A stretch of DNA of 64,000 bases from Dugong dugon (GCA_030035585.1 CM057482.1:13069001-13133000); one strand, 5' to 3'; numbered from the stretch's first letter, positions 49,621 to 62,334 are shown. Numbers and translations are program-made. The notes: a model not told the origin generated them from the letters alone.

Positions 49621-50770
49621 TATACATGCAGTTACTCTTGAGATCCTTGCTCCAAGAGATGAAAAAGGGAAAGTGTTTCCTTACTCATCTTGATGACCAT
49701 TTTGCTAATAATTTGACATTTATAGCATTGTGTCATTTTGTCAGTTATGCTGCAATCTGAAATATTTACAGTCAGATCAGAGATCAGCCCCACTTTGTTA
49801 AGTTATAGCCTATCTCACAAACATTTAGAGAAGAAAAGATGCTCCCTATTTTACAATTTCTGCTCATAATGTAAAATAATTTGATTGGAATATGTTCAGA
49901 AATTAATATGCAGGATAGTGCTGTAGAAATTAGATGCCTACTTTAATTGTATGAGAGTTGTACAAGCTTTATCAGAAAATATATGATCAGCTCTAGGTTA
50001 TTTATTTTGTGAACAGGAGTCAGCTGGGACGATTCCTGTTTTTCTTGGCTCTCCTAGAATTTGAAATTCTAAGCATAAATAATTTCAGTAAACATTGGAA
50101 AATACAGATGCAGTTGATCTTATACATGACATACATTTGTGTGGGGTCCAGATGTTGGACTGGGAACACAGGTTCCTTCCTTATGCCCTGTGTGGATGTA
50201 GGACTTTTTAATGTTTTGTTTTCAATTTTTTCTTTTATTTACTTACCTTTAAAGATTCTTATAGAAATTCTGTCTATTCTTTGAACTGATGTATCTTTTT
50301 ATGAATACTCATTAGGATTTAAATGAAGGTGAGCACATTTCTAACCTTATATGTACTGTGCTAGACCCATACTTAAAATTTCTAAGAGAGGATAATATAA
50401 TCAGTTGCATTTGTCTCAAGCATTGCTTTTGAAATCAGTCATATGTTTTTGAATACCTACTATGTACAAAGTACTGTATTTGACCATGGGGAGATATAAC
50501 AACAACATACTTGGCCTTGGGGACACCATTCTCTTGGCTCTGTTGCTAGCTTATTGTGTGTACCTTCTCATCCCCCTTACTGGTTTCTTCTCATGCTTCT
50601 GACTTCTGAACTTGGAGTGCCTTGGGCTCAGTCCTCAGAACTCTTTGTTTAATTCACTTCCTAAGTGAGCTTGTTTATTAGTTCCATAACATTACATATC
50701 ATGTACATGGCGATGAAACCTAGATTTCTAGCCTTGACCTGTGTCCTGAACTCCAGACTCGTATCTGACT

Positions 50771-50964
50771 ACCAATTGAACGTCAGTTCTGACTCATAGT
50801 GACCCTATGGAACAAAGTAGAACTGCTCCACACAGTTTCCAAGGCTGTAAATCTTTACGGAAGCATATTGCCACATCTTTCTCCCTCGAAGCGGCTGGTG
50901 GGTTCGAACCGCCTACCTTTCAGTTTGCAGCCACATGCTTTAACCACTGCATCTCCAGAGCTCC
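50771..50964 (-). mobile_element. AfroSINE, near full length
   Basis: accaattgaacgtcagttct is a degraded tail; gaagcggctggtgggttcga and ccactgcatctccagagctc mark the B-box-like part and head. Confidence 0.94.
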
Positions 50965-51059
50965 CTGGATGTCTTTTAGGCGTCACAGAGTCATCCAAAA
51001 CTAAATTCTTGATTTCTTCAGAAATGTGCTCCTTCTGCAGTCTTTCCCATCTCAGTAAA

Positions 51060-51870
51060 TGGAAACTCTAGTCTACAAGTTGTTCATGGTGAAATATTGC
51101 AAAAACTTTCCAACCATCATATTTGGAACCACTGTTACCTCTTGCCAGGTTATTGCAATAGCCTCCCAACTAGTCTCCCAGTTTCAATCCTTGCTTCCCT
51201 TCAATGTGTTCTCTCCCCCCACCAGCCAAAGTGATCTTTCTAAAATATAACTTCCCTCACCAGTGGCCTCTCATATCACTCAGAGTAAAAGCCAGAGTCC
51301 TCACTATGGCCTAAGTGGCACTACAGCCTGCCTTCCCAGTACCTCTCTGACCTCGTCTCCCACCACTGTGACTCTTGGCTTATTCCACTCCTGCATATAT
51401 ATCGAGCACATGCTTCCTTCTTAGGACATTGAAGTCAACATTTTCTTTGCATGGAATTCTTTTCCTCCAGATATCCAAGTAGTGTGCCCCCTCACTGTTC
51501 AAATATAACCTAATGAGAGAGGTATTCCCAGAATCTCCCCACCTCCCCAATTCAAAATAACATGCTCAGAATTCTGGTCACTATATCCTTAACTTTACTG
51601 TATTTTTTTTCGTTGCACTTATCACCATTTGTTGTTGTCGTGTGCTGTTGAGTCGATTCAGACTCATAGTGATCCTATAGGACAGAGTTGACATATCGTA
51701 TATATATTTGATTATGGTCAGTCGTCTTCTATTAGAAAGTTAGCTCCGTGAGAGCAGGGACTTTGACTATTTTGTTCTCTGCTGTATCTGCAGTGCCCAG
51801 CATACTGCGTGGCAATCAGAGGCATGCATTAAGTATTTATTAAATATATGAATTATCTAATTTAAGGGGA
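51060..51870 (+). mobile_element. L2 LINE relic, interrupted
   Basis: Sense L2 3' region: gttattgcaatagcctccca, taaaagccagagtcctcact, tgagagcagggactttgact and agtatttattaaatatatga at the end. A SINE tail fragment splits it at 51631-51690. Confidence 0.8.
51631..51690 (-). mobile_element. SINE/RTE tail fragment
   Basis: tgttgttgtcgtgtgctgtt followed by gagtcgattcagactcatag is the antisense tail shared by RTE and AfroSINE elements; only about 60 bases remain. Confidence 0.85.
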
Positions 51871-51990
51871 GACCACATCATACACTATGCTAGAAGTTGA
51901 AGCTACAAAGCAGATTCGACCCTGCCCTTGGAATTTGCAATAAAGACATTGACTCTACATTAAGAGTTTACGATGTAGTTAGATAGAGTT

Positions 51991-52876
51991 TGTTGTTGGT
52001 AGTTTTATCGAGTTGGTGCCAACTCACGGCAACCTTACGTATAACAGAATGAAACATTGCCCAGTCCTGGGCCATCTTCATGACCGTTGGTACGTCTGAG
52101 TCCGCTGTTGTGGCGGTTGTGTCAGTCCATTTCATGGAGGGTTTCCTTGTTGCTGCTGACCCACTATCTTACTGAACATGATATCCTTTTTCTAGTGATT
52201 GGTCTTTCCTGATGGCATGTCTGAAGTAAACGAGCTAAAGTCTTGCCATCCTTGCTTGTAAGGAACATTCTGGCTATATTTTTTCTGAGATTAATTTGTT
52301 CATTTTTCTGGCAGTCCATGGTATATGCAATATTCTTTGCCAGCACCACAGTTCAAATGCATCAATTCTTCTGTGTTCCTTTTTCATTGTCCAGCTTTCA
52401 CATGCATATGGGGCAATTGAAAATACCATGACTTGGGTCAGGCACACTTTAGTCATCAAAATGACGTCTTTGATTTTTAAAACTTTGAAGAGGTCTTTTG
52501 CAGCAGATTTTTGCAGCAGATTTGCCTAATGCAATATGTTATTTGATTTCTTGATTGCTGCTTCCATGGACATTGATTGTGGATCCAAGTAGAATTAAAT
52601 TGTTGACATTTAATTTTTTTTCTCTATTTAGTATGATGTTGTTTATTGGTCCAGTTGTTGGGATTTTCATTTTCTTTACATTCAGGCATAATCTATACTG
52701 AAGGCTGTACTCTTTGACCTTGATCAGTAAGTGCTTCAGGTCATCTTTATTTTTGGCAAGCAAGGTTATGTCATCTGCATATTGCAGGTTGTTAATAAGT
52801 CTCCTCCAATCCTGATAACCACATTCTTCTTCATATAGTCCAGCTTCTTGGATTATTGTTCAGCACGCAGATTGAA
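51991..52876 (-). mobile_element. RTE-type (BovB-like) LINE, 5'-truncated relic
   Basis: The minus strand encodes, with breaks, the C-terminal part of an RTE reverse transcriptase. At 52274-52459 it reads CESWTMKKEHRRIDAFELWC, and at 52539-52763 LAKNKDDLKHLLIKVKEYS, both typical of the family. The + strand begins with the antisense tail tgttgttggtagttttatcg. A degenerate 26-base target duplication (20 matching) lies at 51963-51988 and 52880-52905. Confidence 0.88.
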
Positions 52877-53109
52877 ATTAGAGTTTACAGTATAATCAGA
52901 TAAAGTATGTGCAAGTGGAGTTAAATAAGATTGAAGAGGGCTAATAGTTTATAACAGCAATATGTGAAGTATCATAAAACAATAGACTATGCCAAATGGA
53001 GAAATTAAACCACAGGGTAGGGAATCTGGTATATGGAATTTAAATTCTTCCTTTCCTGAATTCCATCTTTTACATTTATGATATCCTGAATTAAACTCAT
53101 CTTACACCA

Positions 53110-53290
53110 CTCTTCTGCTTGGTAGTGGAAAGAACACAAGGGTTAAATTGAGGTAGACCCAGATTTGAATCTGCCATTCATGAACTCTCTTACCTTGAGT
53201 GAGTTTCTTACTATCACTGAGTCTGTTTCTTCATCTGTAAAATGTGGCTTCCAATACATATATAATAGGGAAGTTAGACTTGAATAAAAT
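53110..53290 (+). repeat. MIR relic
   Basis: gatttgaatctgccattcat, tcactgagtctgtttcttca and tctgtaaaatgtggc. Confidence 0.78.
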
Positions 53291-53915
53291 AATCATTCTG
53301 TAGTATTTTAGGAATTGTTAGTTCTTCCTTTTTCCCTTTTTATTTCTCCTTTCTTCTTACTACTCAATTATTTATTAACTCATAAATATTTGATTATCTA
53401 CTATATGCCAGGTATTGTGCTAGGTACTGTGTACACACTGTTGAGTGAAGTAGATGTGTTCTCTGTTCTCATCAAGTTTAAAAGTACAGGATGATATATT
53501 CTAAGGGTGCCTTGGTAAGGTTCACTTGTTTCTGCTAATAAATAATATGACAGTGCTCATCTTTCTCATCTCCGTGGTTTATAAATTCTCTCTGGTCAAA
53601 GTCTCTTATATCTATTTCTCCTTTTCCACAGCCACTGTTCCTACCCAGGTTCATATCATTGCCACTTCTTGCCTAGAGTACCGTAACAGCCTTCTAAGTG
53701 CTCGTTGCTTTCTCTCATTTTCCTTTTTTCATTAGTATTGTGGTCTGCTGCCATAATAATGATTTTAAAGTTAAGGTGTCATCATATCACTATGCAGTCC
53801 AAAAACCTTTGGTGACTTTGTATTGGCCAGCAAATGGATTACAGCAGACATTCAGCAACAGCAATAGAAGCTGGAAGACAATGAAACACTGTCCTCAAAA
53901 GGCTGAGAGAAAATT

Positions 53916-53918
<3 letters not shown>

Positions 53919-53949
<31 letters not shown>

Positions 53950-53960
53950 GAGAGAGAGAT
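53919..53960. repeat. (GT)n then (AG)n microsatellite
   Basis: About 14 gt units followed by agagagagag. It accounts for the repetitive tails of short ORFs on both strands here. Confidence 0.95.
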
Positions 53961-53964
53961 TTAT

Positions 53965-55650
53965 TTATTACTGAGGAAAGTGCTTTAGAAAGAAAGAAAT
54001 TGAATCCAGAAAGAAAGAAAATGACAGCAGGAACGGTAACCATTCAGATAAATCTGACTATATAAAGCAACAACATAATACTGATTAGTTTAGGAACATC
54101 AAAATGAAGTGAAACCAAACAACTGGACAAACTAATATGTTCAGATGTGAAGTTCTGATTGTGATCAAAGAATGCTAAGGGTTTTATATTATTTGAAAGA
54201 AAGAGATAACGATTAACTTTCTATTTTGTTAAATCAGGTATTGTTGTAAAAATTATATAGGTAACAACTAAAAGACAACAAATACTTTGTATAACTTCAA
54301 AACAAATGGAGGGAATGGAGCAGGGGATACTGCAATAGAGAGAGAGAGGGAGAGCGAGAAGAAATGAAAAAGACGGTAGAAATAAATCCAGCTATATCAG
54401 CAGTTGCAATAAATGTAAATGAACTAATCCTGCCAGTTAATAGATTGGTTAGATTGAATTTTTAAAAATATAGCTGTGTGCTGTTTTAGACTCTTTTAGG
54501 AGGCATTACTAAAACATGAAAGTAAAAAGATGTAGAAAAGTTATCAGACAAAAACTAATTGAAAGAAAGCTGTTGTAGTTATATTACTATTAGACAAAAG
54601 AGTCTTTAAAAAGTATTATTAGGGGTAAAAAGGATTACTACATGATGATAGAAGAAAAAGAGACTGTGAATACGTAACAATCCTAAACTTGTGACTAATA
54701 ATATAACTTTAAAATACATGAAGCAAAAATTGATAAAATTGCAAGGAAAATTAACAAATCCACGGTAATAGTGGAAGAATGTTTCTCAGTCATCAATAGA
54801 TCAGTCAGACCAAAATTAGTAAGGATTTAGAGTATTTTAACATCACAATTAACAGGCTGGTCACATTATCATATACAGAACTCTGCACCAATCAAACAGA
54901 ATATACATTATTTTCAGATATTCACAGAAAATTTACTTTTTTAAAAAGTGATTATATACTGGGGCACAAAGCAAGTCTCAGCAAATATCTAAAAATCTAT
55001 AACATACGGATCACTTTTTCTAATTACAATACAATTAGTTTAGAAATCAAAAACAATAAGTTAACCCCCCTCATTCCTTTGGAAATTAAAATGCATGCAT
55101 CTGAATAACTTATGGGTCATATAACACATCATAATGGACATAAAATATTTATAACTGAACAATAAAGAAATACCATATATGAAAACTCATGAGGTGCAGC
55201 CAAAGTCATACTTAAAGGAAAGTTTTATGTATATCCATTAGAAAAGAATAACTGGAAATTAATATAGTTAGCATCTAACTCAGGAATTGTAAAAAAAGGA
55301 GGGAGGTGGTAAGCCCAAAGAAAGTGGCAGGGAGGAAATACTAAAGAGCAAAAGTTAATGAAATAGAAATTCAAGAAACAATTTAACAAAACCAAAAACT
55401 TGATCCTTGGAAAAATTGGTCAAATGTAAGAGAGTAAAGGCACAAAAAGCAAAATTAGGACTAAAAAGGAGAACATAATTCTAGATAGAGCAGAGATTTT
55501 AAAAATAATAAGAGAATACAATTAACTTTATGATAATAAATTTGAAAACAGACAAAATGGACAATTTCCTACAAAAACTTAACAAAACTTATAAGAAACA
55601 TAGAAAACCAAAGTAGACTTATAGTAATTAAGGAAATTTGTTTATTCATT
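53965..55650 (+). mobile_element. Degenerate L1-type LINE (ORF2 remnant)
   Basis: A-rich strand bias and recognisable L1 ORF2 phrases in translation, with many stops: near 54950 a block reading IIYWGTKQVSANI, near 55210 SYLKESFMYIH, and near 55560 KMDNFLQKL. It is ancient (L1M or HAL1 type) and has no open frame. Confidence 0.75.
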
Positions 55651-55654
55651 CAAA

Positions 55655-56050
55655 AAATATTTAATAAGTCTGCCTAGCACAGCTTTAGGCACTGGTGATA
55701 TAGCAGGGAACAAAAAAACCAAAGTTTCCTGTCTTCATGGAGCTTGCATTGTAGAGGTGGGAGACAGACAATACATAAATAAACAGGTATTGATGAATTC
55801 TATAAAGAAGAATGAAGTAAAGGGCAAACGGGCTGTTTTTTGTAGGAAGGTTGAAGAATTAACATATGACCTGAAGGAAGTGATGGAGCAAGACAAGTAA
55901 ATATCTGGGGAGGAGTGGTCCAGGCCACAAGAATAGGTGCAAAGGCCCTGAGATAAGGGAGACTGGCAGAAGCAGAGATCAGTGATGTCGCCAGGGGCCA
56001 GATCACAAAATCCTTGTAAGGACTTTCGACTCTTAGAAGGGCAGTTAGAA
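55655..56050 (-). mobile_element. L2 LINE relic
   Basis: Antisense L2 3' end (ttcattcaaaaaatatttaa), then catggagcttgcattgtaga and ggggccagatcacaaaatcc. It abuts the L1 relic. Confidence 0.8.
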
Positions 56051-56844
56051 ATCTACCCATGAAATGGAGATGATGATGATAACTCCTATTCATATGATTA
56101 TGGAAATGGTTAATTAATGTAATGCATATGGAATTTCTTTGTACACTCTAAAACATTATCTAAGTGATAAATTTTTTTTCATCCAGAAGTAATAATCATT
56201 TGTCCAACATTTGTTAAGTATGAGGACTTGGTGGTGCTCACTGCCCAGTATGGGAAACAGGACATAAACAACTTTCTACAGTGTCCTAGGGACTATAATA
56301 GAGCAGCTAAAGTCTGAAGACTAGACGAGGCCTAGAGTGTCAACAGCACAGTGACACTCTAGGGGTGTGTATTAAAGGAAGATACGTGGATATTTTTTAG
56401 GGTAGCTTATATTTTTCTATTTATAAACCCTGAGAGAAGGAAAAATTAGCCTTCTCCCTTAGCAACAGTTATTGTTAGTGGTGTGTCTACTGAGATGAAC
56501 ACCTGAATGTGGCACTTATCACACTTCTTTGCAGTGTAAATAAGTTACAGGTGTGGGGGAAAAATGAGATAAAAATGTTAAGAAGCTTAGAATGTGCATA
56601 AGCATATAGCCATAGCATTTCAGATAACTATTCTTTGTCTTAATTCAACATGAAGTGATACTGCTTAAGTTTTAACAATAGATGGTATATTGCTGCCCTT
56701 TGCCAGTCTTTCTTGTTAAAGCTTTATTAGCGTTTCCTTTGTAGAACAAATAGTCTGATTCTTAAAGCACAGAGATACTCTTGCTCTTTTCAGTCTGTTT
56801 TAGTAGGTTTTACCCTAAAACATCTAACTACTCTGAAAACTCCC

Positions 56845-57010
56845 TAGCTTCTCAACATTTAATGCATTCACTCTGGGCCAGGCACTGTCTTCAGTGCTTA
56901 ACCTGTGCTATCTCATTGAATCCTCACAACTATGAGGGTAAGGACTGCTTTCCCCATTCTAGAGTTGAGGCAGCTGACATGGTGAGGTTTACTAACCGTC
57001 CAGATTCACA
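56845..57010 (-). repeat. MIR or L2-tail relic
   Basis: gggccaggcactgtcttcag, tctcattgaatcctcacaac and ccccattctagagttgaggc. Confidence 0.72.
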
Positions 57011-58528
57011 CGGTTAAAAAGTGGCAAAACTCGGGTCAGAACCTGAGCAGCGAATTCAGAGCCAACACCCTTCATTCTTCTGTCTCCTGTGATAGATTGG
57101 CAGTGATTGCAGAATGCTTCCTTGCCTAGAGAGATGCGGTATTGATGGTCCTTAACATGATTGAAATAGGTCAGCACCTTTTTAAGTTTTGAATTATGTT
57201 TTTCCCTGCCCTAGAAAGAGATTAAAACTTAACCAACTTAAACATCACCAGTATGTTCTTTGGGTCCTAAAATACGTATATTCTGCCATAGTTCTGGCCT
57301 TGGCTTTGCTACTGACTAAATATATGATCTTGGACAAGTTATTTGGCCTGGCTCTTGGGTGTTTTAGCTGTCAAAGAAAGGATTAGACTAGACAGTTTTC
57401 TGTATTCACTGCTAGCTCAATAAATTCTCTGATTCTGTACTCTGCCAAGATTAAAGGTTGATACCAACTTTTTGGTCCAGTCATTTAGAACCTGTTGTTC
57501 CAAATGAAAAAGAAAGTATATATAGAAGTATTCTCTTTTGCTGTGCTCTTTGTTATTTTGATTGTTCAAAAAATTTCCATCAGGATACTAGCTTTTGCCA
57601 TTGTAAAGTATATATGTGGTGTGCTCAATTTTAAGGACTGGGACTATTCCCAGAGGGCCAGTGCTGGTCACAAACAAAATGGAGCACTCAAGGACTAAGT
57701 ACTAAAAATATCTCATAAAAATGCTTCTCCCATGCACTCATTGGAACAGGTAATTACTGTGGCAACAACAAACTAATTTGAAGTGTTAGCTGTTAATTAA
57801 AACACTGCAGAGGTGTATAGTTGTCTTTTGGTGTAACCAGAGCTTCCGTTCAAACTTCATTAATCACTTTACAGTTAATGCGTTGAAGAAGGTCAAGACA
57901 ATTGAGATGCAGTATCCGTTGATATAAACAAATTCTTTTTCTCCAGGTCGAATGCCATTTGCAAAGTTAAGAGACACACTCTACTCGTATGCCTGGTATT
58001 GCCTTTGTCATCCACTTCTCCTTGATGATTAAATGTTAAATTGGTACTGTCATTGCCCCGTAAACCAAACCATGTAGCTCTGTATTGCTCGAAATCGAAC
58101 CCAAACTTCCACGGATGAATTAGCGTGCATCATAATTAAATCATCAAGCCTACTCTTTTAATTTGCTTGGAAATAAGAGACCTTACTTTTGGAAAAGAGA
58201 TCGTCTTTCTTGACAAGCTAATTAAGTTGCCAAAGTGTCCAGTATGGTATATATATTAGACTATCTGCTGATCATTTCCTTATCGCTGCTGCTAGTCTCA
58301 AAAATCTAGGTGATGCATGGTGCCCAAAGTAACAGCACTGTTCTTTTTACAACATTTGAATCTGTGTCTGTGCATTCAACTCTGTATCTTCGTATTTCAG
58401 ACCTTAGTTAGTGATTCTAATATACAGTGTTTTAAAAAGTTGAAATTGGAAAAATCTGTGGTATACAGGGGGAAAATACAAAATCACTAAACCTTACATA
58501 TTTTATTAACTGTATTTACATGGAATAA

Positions 58529-58647
58529 CTCATTACCATCAAGTTGATTCAGACTCATAGTGACCCTATAGGACAGAGTAGAACGGTCCCCGTAGGGTTT
58601 CCAAGGCTGTAATCTTTAAAGAAGCAAACTGCTGCATGTTTCTTCCC
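58529..58647 (-). mobile_element. AfroSINE, 5'-truncated, with target duplication
   Basis: It runs from attaccatcaagttgattca to gctgcatgtttcttccc; the tRNA head is missing. tacatggaataa (58517-58528) and tacatgaaataa (58648-58659) flank it with one change. Confidence 0.94.
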
Positions 58648-59065
58648 TACATGAAATAATGTAACTGAATTTCTTCAAATCAAGTTTCAAATTAGCTTAG
58701 TACAACAACTTCTTTGTCAGGCATTGAGAAGCGTAAGTTTTCATGTATCAGTTTATTACATGGATTTAGATACATCGTGAATGGAATTGTGACCTAAAAT
58801 ATTCGTTTATGTTGTATAAATGTCAGATGTTAACATAGATAGTAAAGTGTTAATTTCTTCTAAAACCAGTATAATATAGGGTTTCCACTTATAAAATGTA
58901 TATGATTTTATACAAAGTATAAAAGACCCCATGTGCAAAAGAACGAAATGCTGCCCGGGCCTGCACCACCTTCACAATGCTGGAGTCCATTGTTGTGACC
59001 ACCTGTGTAATTTGAGTGCCTTCCAACCTAGGCAGGCTCGTTTTCCAGCACTATATCACACACTT

Positions 59066-59275
59066 TCTGTTGTGATCCATAGGGTTTTCACTGGTTAATT
59101 TTTGGAAGTAGATCACCAGACCTTTCTTTCTAGTCTATCTTAGTCTGCAAACTCCACTGAAACCTGTCCCCCATAGATGATCCTGCTAGAATTTGAAATA
59201 CTGGTGGCATAGCTTCCAGCATCGTAGCAACACGCAAGCCACCAACAGTACAACAGACTGACAGATGAGTGATGG
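59066..59275 (-). mobile_element. tRNA-Gly-headed SINE, truncated
   Basis: The antisense copy matches the body of the SINE at 36794: tgatccatagggttttcact, gaagtagatcaccagacctt and catcgtagcaacacgcaagc. The RTE tail and the tRNA head are absent. Confidence 0.82.
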
Positions 59276-59599
59276 GTTCATATGTACCAGAGGAGTTGAC
59301 ATTTGAGAAAGTTTTTGGATACTTATACATTAAAGAATCCTTTGGTAAAATGAAAAACTACCACCTAATTTTTATAATCTTGCCTTTAAATGAGATGTAC
59401 TTCAGTTTTCTCTACAATTAATTGATACAATAAGGGCTACATTTACCTCCCATAATTTGCTTTATCATCCATTCAAGTAGGAAAAGCAGAATGAATAAGT
59501 TCGTTCTAGTCTTACCTGAATTTGTAACATTGTACATGTGAAAAATACGTTACAAATACCTGTAGATTCTTCATAACTAAACCATTTCTGTAAGCCCCA

Positions 59600-59745
59600 A
59601 TCATAAAATGCCCTTAAAAACATTTGTCAGTTGTTGCATAACCCTGTAAATTTACTAAAAATCAATGAATTGTACAGTTAAAACAAGTGAATTTTATTAT
59701 ATGGTAAATTATTCCTCAATAAAGATGCTAAAAATTTTTGTTAGA
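59600..59745 (+). mobile_element. L1 3' UTR fragment
   Basis: tgaattgtacagttaaaaca, ttattcctcaataaagatgc and an A-rich end are typical of old L1 3' ends. Confidence 0.75.
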
Positions 59746-60604
59746 GCAACCAAACAAATATTTATGCCAAAACAGCAGAAAATGATGTTTCCATTTTTAC
59801 AATAGTGGAAAATTTTTTATTTGAAGAAGTGAGCAATTTGTGCTATTAAGCCAATAACAAGTAAAAATCTGGAGCCTGATACATATACATTTTGCAGCTG
59901 CTTCCTGGGCAGGTGTAGACGGAGAATTCCTGAGGCGCTTATTTCCATTTGTCCACATCCTTCCTACCACTCACATCTTCACACTGGCTGAGTGAGAGGA
60001 AGAGCAGTTTGATCTTGGTTAATGTGTAAACTTCTTTACAGGGCAAGATTTGAGTTCTTCCAAACTAGTTTGCTTCTTTATATTTCTTTGGGCTTGTAAT
60101 AACAGGACTTGTTTACATTGTGTGATTTGTTTTGAAGTTTTTATATAAGCCACGTTGTTTCTGGATAATGGACAGAATATGTAGGCTCTGTATTTATATG
60201 TACAAAAGACCACATTTCATTTAAACACAAAATGTCTTGATAAGAAGTATTGGCATTTTATTTCTGCAAACCCTGTTCTCTTAACTCTTTTTCATAAGTG
60301 AACGTTATCCCCGTACCTTGATTTAATTTGTATTTTCCTGTGTCTCATCATTTGAGCTTGTCTCTTTTCTGAAGCTTTTTTTATGTTGGGTGAGCCAGCT
60401 TTGCATCACGTCAGAGCCTTATAACTCTATAGTTTATTATATGAAATTATATTTTAAACCGTAGCTAATTACGTTTGTTTTGATGAAGTGTAGGAATATA
60501 GCTTATCTGCATACGTAACTGAAAGAAGTAAACGCAAAACCTCTCATTTTGTATGGCTCTGTACAGTGCTTAGCATAAGGCTATCCAGGACCCCACACAC
60601 AAAA

Positions 60605-60810
60605 AGGCAGTGTGTCATAAAGGATCTGGAGCCAGAAGGCCTGGATTTGAGGCCTCATTCTGTCACTTAATGACTTTGTACTACTGGGCGAACTGCCTGA
60701 CTTTTCTATGCTTCAGAGTTCTCATCTATAAAAGGAGAATAATAACACCAGCACTACCTCAGAGGATTATCATAAGGTAATGTGTAACGAATCACTTTGT
60801 AAACCATTAC
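60605..60810 (+). repeat. MIR relic
   Basis: ggagccagaaggcctggatt, ctcatctataaaaggagaat and gaggattatcataaggtaat. It ends about 155 bases before the lysine-195 exon. Confidence 0.8.
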
Positions 60811-60964
60811 GCTCAATAGAAATATATTACTAATGTGATTAGTGTTCTTTGAAAGTACCACGTATCCTCATTGCTGCAGATACGTTTGGACTTACACCTA
60901 TGTCCTTAAACATTTTATAGATTGTTTAGTGATCCCAAGTGATTTTTTTTTTTTCCCCCTACAG

Positions 60965-61004
60965 AGCATATCATGTCCCGAGTGGGAAAATACTAGCTGT
61001 AAAG
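60965..61004 (+). CDS. MAP2K5: MAP2K5 exon: beta-3 strand with catalytic lysine
   Basis: The 40-base exon lies between a strong acceptor (a run of T and C ending ctacag) and the donor gtgagt. It enters in phase 2 and leaves in phase 0. It completes the lysine of YK and encodes AYHVPSGKILAVK, matching human residues 183-195. The final AVK motif holds Lys195, the ATP-anchoring lysine whose substitution gives kinase-dead MEK5. It is separated from the glycine-rich loop exon by 28.9 kb of intron. The next exon, expected to begin with VILLDITLELQ, is not present in the remaining 3 kb. Confidence 0.96.
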
Positions 61005-61229
61005 GTGAGTGCTGGATAAATTTTATGAAATTTTTGATGCTCACCATTTTCTCTTTGTCTTATTGGCTTGAGTCACAGGTATCATCAAAGAGGAGATAGA
61101 ATGGTTTAAGGTTCAGATGATAGGTAATGGGAGCTATGACCCTGTTGTGACGTTCAGACACCTGAAGGTATTTTAAGTATGCCTTAAAATGGTCAGTCAC
61201 AAGCTCCTTGCATTGTAATTTTCATCATT

Positions 61230-61760
61230 GTTTCCTACACTTCTTTCTGTGTTCTCCAACAAATGTCATCACTGTCCTCCTGGTCATGCAGCCCAAAACC
61301 TCATTAGTCGTTCACTCCTTTTTCTCCTTTACCCACCACATCCTGTAAGTCACCACATCCTGCCAGAAATCTTTCCTGAAATGAGTCCATTTGTCACTTT
61401 CTTCCTACTTCCATCCCCATTCCACTCTCTTGGATCAGGCTCATATTCCCTTCTACTACCCGTTGCCATTGAGTCGATTCTGACTCATAGCAACCCTATT
61501 TATGGGAGTAGAACTGCCCCATAGGGTTTCCAGGAAGTGGCTGGTGGATTCAAACTGCCCACCTTTTGGTTAGCAGCTGAGTTCTTAACCACTGTGCCAC
61601 CAGGGCTCCAACCTTCTCCTGAAATAATGTAGTCCCAGTAGAAGGTAACTTTTTCTTCTCCTGGGCACCTTTTACTCTGCCACCTGAGTAGAGAAGTCGA
61701 ATTACAAATCTGACCATGTCACTTCCTTGTGCCTGTCCCCTTCCCCCACCCACTGTCATC
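61230..61760 (+). mobile_element. L2 LINE relic, interrupted by a SINE
   Basis: The flanks resemble the sense L2 body (caaatctgaccatgtcactt, acaacataaagcctaagag just beyond); the SINE at 61460-61610 splits it. Confidence 0.6.
61460..61610 (-). mobile_element. AfroSINE
   Basis: Antisense tail cgttgccattgagtcgattc, body ccccatagggtttccaggaa, head ccactgtgccaccagggctc. The middle is deleted. Confidence 0.95.
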
Positions 61761-62334
61761 CCCAGTCATGTACAACATAAAGCCTAAGAGTTCTGCCTTA
61801 CTTCTGACCATTTATGGCATCCTAAAATACCCAGGCACCACACTTACCAGTAGAGTCAAGCTGCAGATAGATAATCTCAGGAATGTTCTTGGCAATTACC
61901 TAAGATATGCCTTACTTATTTCCATCCCAGCATAATCCAACCCCATCTCTGCCAAACTCCCAATCTCAGTCCTGCCATGCCATTTTAGATTTACTCTCTG
62001 GCACTGGCTGTTGGTGCTTGATCTTCCCATCATTTACATCTCAGATTTCCCTAATGAACTCTGCCTTGAATTGTACCTCTGACCTAACTCTTCACTACCT
62101 CAACTCCTTCCCTAGTTCCAACTCCACAGAACCCCACTTCCAACAGTAGGCTCTCAACTAACGAACTAGTCAGTCCTGTGTCATTCCCCATAAGTTGGTC
62201 AGGCCCTCTAAAGATTGGCCCCTACATAACCTTTACAAACATGTCTTCTGCCTCACCAGTCTGTTATTTCCCAGTCATGCCCATCATCTGTACTTTCTGG
62301 GCCTTTAATAATGGAAACTTTTATGTTTTATATC

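Larger units (their letters stand above)
32076..60964. other. MAP2K5: 28.9-kb intron dense in retroposons
   Basis: The longest intron splits the ATP-loop exon from the catalytic-lysine exon. It holds Afro-A copies at 33828 and 38115, the composite at 48587-49620, AfroSINEs at 36236, 38663, 47257, 50771, 51631 and 58529, tRNA-Gly SINEs at 36794 and 59066, an RTE relic at 51991, a degenerate L1 at 53950-55650, L2 relics and microsatellites. Long stretches without recognised repeats are 34670-36100, 39000-41500, 42200-47240 and 57020-58500. Confidence 0.85.

Noticed and set aside
53852-54043. ORF with a Thr-His repeat
   Set aside because: The repeat is the (GT)n microsatellite read in translation.
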